Part shown: in pieces, positions 58,477-64,000 of the stretch
How the letters are laid out: every line of letters starts with the position of its first letter
Position numbering within the stretch: position 1 is the first letter of the stretch
NCBI GenBank assembly: GCA_030123625.1
Contig: CP126121.1
Location: forward strand, 3,698,179-3,762,178
From: Nitrospira sp.
GTDB lineage: Bacteria > Nitrospirota > Nitrospiria > Nitrospirales > Nitrospiraceae
Length of the DNA stretch: 64,000 nucleotides
Direction of reading: 5' to 3'
Made by a program: the position numbers and the translations under genes
The notes under the pieces: model-generated
Told to the model about the DNA's origin: nothing
Database searches by the model: none
What the model saw: the letters and a program-made list of their open reading frames with translations, nothing else

Positions 58477-60942
58477 CTACGCTCCTCCTCTTCCGTGCTC
58501 CTGCCGGAGACGTTTCCGCGCCGCAATGAGCTCATGAAACAGTGGCAGCCAGTCGGTGGGATCGTCGCCCACTTCCTCTCTGATCTGATCCAGCAAGGCC
58601 ACGTTGTCCGTCGTGCCTGAGAGGACATTCAGCAGATCTGTCATGCCGCCCAGGTCGAATTGCACGATCGCCGAACTGTGGCCCTGCTTCACGAGAAACA
58701 GTCGGCTTGTCTCTCCGAGGTTCTTGATGATGTGAAATTCCGCCTCCGTGACTTTGAACCCCTGGACATAGTCGTCATGGTCGGCGCGAGGATTGGGCAG
58801 GAAGATCTGCGTCACGCTCTGTTCGACCATGGTTTTGCCGATCGGGTGCCGCAGTACGTCGGAGGGCGATTGCGTCACAAAGAGGCCGAGGCCGGATTGT
58901 TTCCGAATGGTCTTCTGCTTGTTGAAGGCGAAGTCCGCGAACAGCGGGTCTTGCAGCGGCTTCCAGAATTCCTCCATGACATAGATGAAGGGTTCGCCCG
59001 TGATCAGCCGTTCGGTGAGATGGAGTAGATAGGCCATGATCGGGGTGCGAACCTCGGGATCATCCAGAAAGTCCGTATAGTCGTAGCCGAATAATCGGGC
59101 CCCGCTGATCTCCTGGGAATCGTGTGGATTGTCGAAGGCCCAGCCCAGCGCGTGACCACGGGTCCATCGCTTCAACCTAGCCCGCACACTGTGGTCGCCG
59201 GTGGCCGGGAGGTTCTGGCGGAGGAGGGACAGAGAACGAAGGTCCGGTGAGACCTCCTCACTCATCACGGTCCGCACGGCCTGGCTGATCTCGCTCTGCT
59301 CCTTCGCGGTGAGACGTGGAATCTCGTCACCAGGTTCCTTTACGAATTGGGCTACAAGCTGTTCGCAGAATTGCCAATTCTGCGGGCTTGGTTCGAGTTG
59401 TAAGGGGTTGAAGCCGGTCTGCATTCCGCGTTTCAGCGACTGATACGTCCCGCCCATGGCCCGGATGCCTATTTCGGCTCCGCGATCCTTGTCGAAGACC
59501 ACACAGCGGAGGCCTTGGTACTTGGTGGCGAAGGCCAAGAGGCTCAGTTCCAAGGCGGTCTTGCCCACGCCGGTGCTGCCACAAATAAACGTATTGCCGG
59601 GATACTTTTCATCACGTGAATCCCGGTCCTCCGGTGACACGTGGAAATTGAAATAATAGGGCTGCCCGCTCGGCGTCTTGAACAGGGCCAGGGCTTCGCC
59701 CCAGGGATTGCCGGCTCGTTTGCCGCGGGCGAAGTTGTGAAAGGGACTGAGGCAGACAAAGTTGCGGCTGGTGATGATTGCTTCACGTGGTCGCAGACCC
59801 CAGTTGCCCGGGATCTGCGCGAACCAGGCACATTCGGGAATCACATCGACGCGCGCCATCTTGAACCCGGGCCCGTCCTGAAAGACGGCGCGAGCATCGG
59901 CGAGTGAAGTGCTCACCGATTCCATGGTGTGGCCGAAGATGGCGAGACTGTAGTGGTACTGACCAAGATCGATGAGTCCGCTCTGGAGATCGTCCGCAGC
60001 CTGGTCCATCTGTTCGATCTCACGTGTCGCTGCGTCTTCCGTGGCGATCAAATGCCCTTTCTGCGTGGCGAGCGATTTGAGAGCCGCGCGTTTATTCAGG
60101 CACGAGAAGCTCTGGGTCTCGATGTACTCGGCATCGCTGTAGAGCAGGCCGTTGTTCATGCCCGGCTCGGAGAAGGGCGGATACTCCTGCATGTCGAGAA
60201 ATCCGGCGAATTTCTTCTCGCGTGGATGCCAGATTTCCAGCATGCCCGTTCGGTCGCCGAAGTGCAGTCGAGAAGAAGGGAGGTACGAGGCCAGCGCTGC
60301 CCGGCGGAGCGGGATGTCCTCCCAGACGCCATTGATGAGGTAGCTCAGGAAGGCCAGTTGGTCGGAGTACACGATGTCTTGTTTCGTATAGGTGCCCAGG
60401 CGTGTGGGCCCATAGCGACTCAGACTCGCTTCGAGCTGTTTACCCATGTCTTCCAGGATGGTCAGCTGTGCGGTTTCGTGCGCTCGTCGTTGGGCCAGGG
60501 TGCGCGTGGACATGCGAGTGAAGAAGCTCGCGACCTTGGAAGGAAAGGGTCGGTAGAGCAGGGAGAGGTACAACTCCGTCGCCATTTGTCGACGTTGAGT
60601 AAATGACTGATAGTAGCGATCGCTCAAGCTTTGGCAGAACGGATTGGGAGAGGTGCCGTGCAATCGCTCGGTGACGACCCGCCGAATTTTATGCGACCAG
60701 AGGGCGAAGGACCCGCCGCCCAAGGAGCGGAGAAACTGGTGCAGCGCTTCTTGGCGCAGCAGGACTTCTGAACGGTCGGCTGTTTCGAATGTGATGCCCT
60801 CCAGTTTCCAACAGGCCAGGTACTCACCGCCGGTCAAGGTGATGACGGTGGGTGTGATCGCCGTGCCCAGCGGGATATAGTCACTCGCGGGAATCTGCGA
60901 AGACGCGGCTTTCTCCAGGGCGGCTCTGGTTCTCATCAACAT
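58477..60942 (-). CDS. virB4: VirB4 ATPase
   Basis: About 821 residues from ATG 60942; the frame is open to 61020 but that overlaps virB3. The N-terminal half is the CagE/TrbE domain (YLACWKLEGITFETAD); the C-terminal ATPase has Walker A TFICGSTGVGKTALE and a motor-type C-terminus with PFIYVMEEFWKPL and LGLFVTQSPSDVL. It powers pilin extraction and substrate transfer. Confidence 0.94.
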   Translation of the reverse strand: MLMRTRAALEKAASSQIPASDYIPLGTAITPTVITLTGGEYLACWKLEGITFETADRSEVLLRQEALHQFLRSLGGGSFALWSHKIRRVVTERLHGTSPNPFCQSLSDRYYQSFTQRRQMATELYLSLLYRPFPSKVASFFTRMSTRTLAQRRAHETAQLTILEDMGKQLEASLSRYGPTRLGTYTKQDIVYSDQLAFLSYLINGVWEDIPLRRAALASYLPSSRLHFGDRTGMLEIWHPREKKFAGFLDMQEYPPFSEPGMNNGLLYSDAEYIETQSFSCLNKRAALKSLATQKGHLIATEDAATREIEQMDQAADDLQSGLIDLGQYHYSLAIFGHTMESVSTSLADARAVFQDGPGFKMARVDVIPECAWFAQIPGNWGLRPREAIITSRNFVCLSPFHNFARGKRAGNPWGEALALFKTPSGQPYYFNFHVSPEDRDSRDEKYPGNTFICGSTGVGKTALELSLLAFATKYQGLRCVVFDKDRGAEIGIRAMGGTYQSLKRGMQTGFNPLQLEPSPQNWQFCEQLVAQFVKEPGDEIPRLTAKEQSEISQAVRTVMSEEVSPDLRSLSLLRQNLPATGDHSVRARLKRWTRGHALGWAFDNPHDSQEISGARLFGYDYTDFLDDPEVRTPIMAYLLHLTERLITGEPFIYVMEEFWKPLQDPLFADFAFNKQKTIRKQSGLGLFVTQSPSDVLRHPIGKTMVEQSVTQIFLPNPRADHDDYVQGFKVTEAEFHIIKNLGETSRLFLVKQGHSSAIVQFDLGGMTDLLNVLSGTTDNVALLDQIREEVGDDPTDWLPLFHELIAARKRLRQEHGRGGA

Positions 60943-60956
60943 AGGTCTCTTGATAC

Positions 60957-61298
60957 TCAATTCTTCCACTGTGATCGTTTGGTCTTCCAGGACAGGGGGC
61001 CATAGGAAATGGCGCCCCACGTCGCGCGGCTCGGTCCATGCCGGAGTCGCATCCGCGCCCGCATCATCACTTGGCGCAAGCGCTGATCGTCCGTCTTCGT
61101 CGTCTGGCGCATCCAGAGCACGAGGGGAATCGCGATCAGGACAATTCCAAGCGAGACGTAGCCGCTCACGAGGTAATACAGCCAGACCGCCAAGAGGAGG
61201 GTCAGGCCGCCGATTAGAATCAGCGGCACGATCGGGACGCCGCCCAACATCGCGGGCCTCGTGCAGCCGGTGAAGATGGGATCGCGAAAGCCGTCCAT
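60957..61298 (-). CDS. virB3: VirB3/TrbD inner-membrane protein
   Basis: A 113-residue protein with the family signature FRDPIFTGCTRPAMLGGVP followed by two membrane segments (PLILIGGLTLLLAVWLYYLV and LGIVLIAIPLVLWM). It lies one base after the virB2 stop. Length is typical. Confidence 0.92.
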   Translation of the reverse strand: MDGFRDPIFTGCTRPAMLGGVPIVPLILIGGLTLLLAVWLYYLVSGYVSLGIVLIAIPLVLWMRQTTKTDDQRLRQVMMRARMRLRHGPSRATWGAISYGPLSWKTKRSQWKN

Positions 61299-61299
61299 G

Positions 61300-61659
61300 T
61301 CAGTTGATCAACCAGGCCGCGATGCCCGCCGCGCCGCCCACCAAGATTCCGCCGATCACGACGTTACTCACGTCGGACCATTGGGCATGGCTGAAGGCCA
61401 TTTTGAACCCCGCCCACATGATGGCGACGGTAAAGAGCGTCACCGCTACACTCGTGAGGACCGTTTGTACGTTCTGCATCACCGTATTGACCTTGGTGAT
61501 CTGGGCCCAGGCCGGGTCCGATTCCAACAGGATGACGACCCCCAGGAGCCAAGAGGCGGCTGCGATCAGATGCCCATCCACTCGGCTTCTGCTTCTCAAG
61601 ATCCCTGCCTCTGCTGACTTCTCCTGTGTCACATCCGCTCCCGTCATCACGTCTTCCAT
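61300..61659 (-). CDS. virB2: VirB2/TrbC major pilin
   Basis: A 119-residue pro-pilin from ATG 61659 with GGAAGGGAAG upstream. A long signal region ends with LLESDPAWAQ; the mature part has two membrane helices (TVLTSVAVTLFTVAIMWAG and VVIGGILVGGAAGIAAWLI). First gene of the transfer operon. Its promoter should be in 61660-61760. Confidence 0.9.
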   Translation of the reverse strand: MEDVMTGADVTQEKSAEAGILRSRSRVDGHLIAAASWLLGVVILLESDPAWAQITKVNTVMQNVQTVLTSVAVTLFTVAIMWAGFKMAFSHAQWSDVSNVVIGGILVGGAAGIAAWLIN

Positions 61660-62098
61660 CTTCCCTTCCTTTCTATGAAGTGGCTTCTGTGGCGAGTTTG
61701 CAGAGCCCTCTGCTCGCACTCATCGCCAAACGGGGGTGACATGTAGTGAGGTTCAGTTTTTGATGCAAGCCTGTTGGAAATACGTATGTTTGGAGAGGAC
61801 GGCTGAAGACAGCAGCGTGGAGAGGGGTAGATTGACCGCAACGAGGATGATCCAGCACGGCGCGTTCATCTGCTGTCGTCGGTTGATCGGCCTTGTTCGG
61901 CCATGGAAGGTCGATGGTCTGCCGCGCACTGATCGCCTGAGGCAACGCCCGCGCCAGCAAGATCTGTCACGGTCGCCGCTGAGTGCGCATCCGCTCGTGC
62001 TGCTTCGGCAGTCCTCGCCCTGTCACCTCCGTTGTCCTGCACTGGCGCTTCGGTTTCTGCGAAAGCGCCAGTTCGTTCAACATGCAGGAGGTGCCACC
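61660..62098. other. divergent control region between virB2 and radC
   Basis: About 440 bases without a supported gene. It must hold the promoters for the transfer operon (minus) and for radC (plus). A 10-base inverted repeat with 12-base loop lies at 62041-62072. Confidence 0.5.
62041..62072 (+). promoter_or_regulatory. hairpin in the radC leader
   Basis: ACTGGCGCTT and AAGCGCCAGT form a perfect 10-base stem. It ends 12 bases before the AGGAGG of radC, so it could be a leader hairpin or operator. No T run follows. Confidence 0.45.
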
Positions 62099-62572
62099 AT
62101 GGCCAAACAATCCGTAAACCGACTTCCCATTCCACAGTTCATTCCACGCTATCGGATCACGCTTGTTGCTGAGGGCGGTCACACCGCTCCATACGGCGTT
62201 CTTCGCGATTCCGCTGCTGCAGCCGCAGCGCTGCGTCCATGCTTTGATGGGCTTGATCGCGAACAGTTCCTGGTCTGTTGTCTCGATGCTAAGAATGTCA
62301 GCATTGGCGTGAACATCGTCTCGATGGGGTCGCTCACGCTCAGCATTGTCCATGTCCGTGAAGTGTTCAAGTCCGCCATCCTCCTTAACGCTGCTGCGAT
62401 CATTGCGGCTCACAATCACCCCTCAGGCGATCCCACGCCGAGCCCCGAGGATCGGACGCTCACCACACGACTGCGCGAAGCTGGAGACTTACTGGGCATC
62501 AGGCTCCTCGACCATCTCATTCTCGGTGACGATCGTCTCTACAGTTTTGCCGATCAGGGCTGGCCGCTGTGA
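62099..62572 (+). CDS. radC: RadC-family JAMM protein
   Basis: A 157-residue protein from the ATG behind AGGAGGTGCCACC; the open frame upstream to 61736 has no supporting RBS. It has the JAMM metal motif HNHPSGDPTPSPED and preceding REVFKSAILLNAAAIIAAH, with FLVCCLDAKNVSI earlier. RadC-like proteins are frequent on mobile elements, where they may replace or counter host repair or restriction functions; the biochemical role is uncertain. The N-terminal helix-hairpin-helix part of chromosomal RadC is absent. Confidence 0.88.
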   Translation: MAKQSVNRLPIPQFIPRYRITLVAEGGHTAPYGVLRDSAAAAAALRPCFDGLDREQFLVCCLDAKNVSIGVNIVSMGSLTLSIVHVREVFKSAILLNAAAIIAAHNHPSGDPTPSPEDRTLTTRLREAGDLLGIRLLDHLILGDDRLYSFADQGWPL

Positions 62573-63019
62573 GGCGACCATGAAAGTCCTGTCGCAACTC
62601 CGGTCAATAATCCTATTGAGCGTGTCACGCATGTCGACACATTTGGAAGATTCCTGCTGTCCACTCCGAAGGGTGATCTGCTCCTGACACAGCGGACTCC
62701 TATAAAATAGACAACATGCTGAACAGACTATGCTTCGTTGTGACGCTTCCGCATCACCGGACTTGCTCACAAGGTTATCCACAGAAGATGTGGATGAATG
62801 ACGATGGCGGGTCAATGTGAGGGGAGGGAAGCTGGATGGCTATATGCGACAATGGCGAAATATGTGTGGGAGGCGCAGCTAATGGTGGAGAAGGTCGGGA
62901 GAAGAGATGAGTGGACCGGTTCAGTTGACCATAGGCAGCTCACGGTAACGTTCGGCTGAGAAGAATCGATGTTGTGGTTTCTAAACATGCGGAAAATTTT
63001 GGGCCGTGTAGGGGCCAAC
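62573..63019. other. spacer without supported gene
   Basis: About 450 bases. No gene, repeat or attachment site is recognised. It separates the conjugation-linked radC from the LamG gene and may contain the element end. Confidence 0.35.
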
Positions 63020-64000
63020 CTACGGCCGGCTGACATGGAATCGAATGCGCTCGGCAGGAAGTGCTCGAGGATAAATTGCCACTTCATCGATCAGTCCATT
63101 GAACGGACTAACCCATTCCGGTGGGGCGTCAGTGATCAGATTACCGAGCGTGAGGCATACCTCAAGCTGAGGCTGATCTGCTTTGGTGTCGATATCCTCT
63201 CCCGTCGTGGGGCTTGTGCTGTCTAGTACGCCATTGAAATAAATCCGAATGACGAACCCATCGTAGGTCGCAGCCACGTGAGTTGCCACACCTGACGCAA
63301 CCACTCCTAGGCTGGTTGCCGTCATATAGTCGGGACTGCCACTAATTTTTTTTCTGAGTTGGACGAACACTCGTCCATCACCCTTCAAAAACAGGCCATA
63401 TTGGACCGCGTCGGGTATGTAACTCAGCTTTCCGAGAATGGCCTGCCTGTCAATATTTTCAGTCGGACCGTTCCATCGAATCACAGCTTCCATTGTGATT
63501 CGTGGTGGATTCAGCGGATCGCGGTTGGGCACGACAATACGTCCATTGGCACCATCGAATAACACTCCAGCATCGCCATGGCCAAGGCCTGGCACTCCCA
63601 ATGTGACACCGGATGCGGACACAGTCCCATGATAGGCATGGCCTGATGAATCGAGCACGGTGTTGCTTCCTGCCGACTCATTCAAGCGGTAATAAGCCAC
63701 CGGGCGGTCGGCGAGGACTTGTGCAGCAAAATCAGCACCCCAGAGCCTGATCGTGACCACGAATTCTCCGAAACTGTCGCCGGGGGCCTTGTTGATGCGA
63801 ACATAGAGCGGGAGCGACCTAGAATGAAGGAAGCGCGTCCTTGGGAAATGGCTGCCAACCAGGAAGTACCCACCGAGCGACCCGAGGAGCGCAAACTTGC
63901 GCACGTTGGGATCAAGTCCGATGTGAAGCGGCCAGTCGGCACCATCAGCAAGCTGGTCCCATCCGTCTGGGCCACTAAGCCCCGAGAGCAGGGTACCGCG
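63020..64000 (-). CDS. LamG-domain (concanavalin-like) protein, 5' end beyond window
   Basis: The frame is open from the window edge to the stop at 63020, giving 326 residues. Residues from about 95 on form one LamG/Concanavalin A-like module: RPVAYYRLNESAGS, GVLFDGANGRIVVP, ITMEAVIRW, HVAATYDGFVIRIYFNGVLD and GLIDEVAIYPRALPAERI. The N-terminal part (LGSLGGYFLVGSHFPRTRF) belongs to an unseen larger protein. A surface or secreted carbohydrate- or cell-binding role is typical. A GTG at 63904 could look like a start but the codons before it read as protein. Confidence 0.8.
   Translation of the reverse strand, partial: RGTLLSGLSGPDGWDQLADGADWPLHIGLDPNVRKFALLGSLGGYFLVGSHFPRTRFLHSRSLPLYVRINKAPGDSFGEFVVTIRLWGADFAAQVLADRPVAYYRLNESAGSNTVLDSSGHAYHGTVSASGVTLGVPGLGHGDAGVLFDGANGRIVVPNRDPLNPPRITMEAVIRWNGPTENIDRQAILGKLSYIPDAVQYGLFLKGDGRVFVQLRKKISGSPDYMTATSLGVVASGVATHVAATYDGFVIRIYFNGVLDSTSPTTGEDIDTKADQPQLEVCLTLGNLITDAPPEWVSPFNGLIDEVAIYPRALPAERIRFHVSRP

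Noticed and set aside
57639..58628. 329-codon alternative minus frame inside virB6
   Set aside because: Arg/His-rich translation without membrane segments; the overlapping virB6 frame has all family features.
59929..60606. 225-codon plus frame opposite virB4
   Set aside because: Shadow of virB4 codon bias; no RBS and no family resemblance.

Overview
The window looks like a chromosomal stretch of a Gram-negative bacterium carrying a large amount of accessory DNA. The Gram-negative assignment rests on a TonB-dependent receptor, several lipoprotein signals and a full P-type (VirB/VirD4) conjugation apparatus. The style of the receptor and of the small secreted proteins reminds me of Nitrospira-like organisms, but that is an impression; no rRNA or other phylogenetic marker is present.

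Layout. (1) 1-6871, minus strand: a tightly packed RiPP-type operon. In transcription order it encodes a 66-residue candidate precursor, an E1/ThiF-like protein (SagC type), a YcaO cyclodehydratase (SagD type), a SagB-type FMN oxidase, an HExxxH metalloprotein, a second YcaO and a TfuA partner cut by the window edge. A TonB-dependent receptor (6931-9207) lies directly upstream. (2) 9.6-23.1 kb: a mosaic of four toxin-antitoxin modules (GNAT/RHH, PIN/Phd-like, PIN/AbrB, PIN/excisionase-like HTH), a decayed tRNA-Arg, an amidohydrolase-UDG pair, lipoproteins and a complete IS21-family element with 7-bp target duplications. (3) 23.3-25.1 kb, plus strand: an oriT-like inverted repeat, mobC and a VirD2/MobA-type relaxase. 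(4) 25.7-28.1 kb: a stand-alone TIR-like/P-loop ATPase of the Sll1717 type, a likely defence protein. (5) 28.9-46.4 kb, all minus strand: a conflict island. A caspase (C14), an alpha/beta hydrolase, a small protein and a clostripain-like protease (C11) are joined by ATGA overlaps. They are followed by a 2449-residue TIR-NTPase-HEAT-NTPase-DUF4062-WD40-(degenerate CHAT) protein, a CHAT protease, a coiled-coil protein, a beta-propeller protein and a DnaK paralogue. (6) 46.7-48 kb: a junk-like junction with a truncated DUF72 gene and a gene whose C-terminal part is duplicated at 28.3 kb. (7) 48.0-61.7 kb, minus strand: virB2-B3-B4-B6-B5-B8-B9-B10-B11-virD4, an OmpA-like lipoprotein, an LPD7-type protein and a TrbM-like protein. 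(8) 62.1-64 kb: a RadC protein and a LamG-domain protein running off the edge.

How it fits together. The mob genes, transfer apparatus, RadC and toxin-antitoxin modules suggest an integrative conjugative (or formerly conjugative) element whose relaxase and mating channel are separated by about 22 kb of cargo. That cargo is the defence-like island. No integrase, replication gene or convincing attachment site pair is visible, so element boundaries cannot be set. The two most interesting loci are the dual-YcaO/TfuA RiPP operon and the multi-protease NLR-like island. In the latter, three caspase-superfamily proteases, a TIR domain and two NTPase modules are encoded together, and the sensor-like repeats are nearly identical at DNA level.
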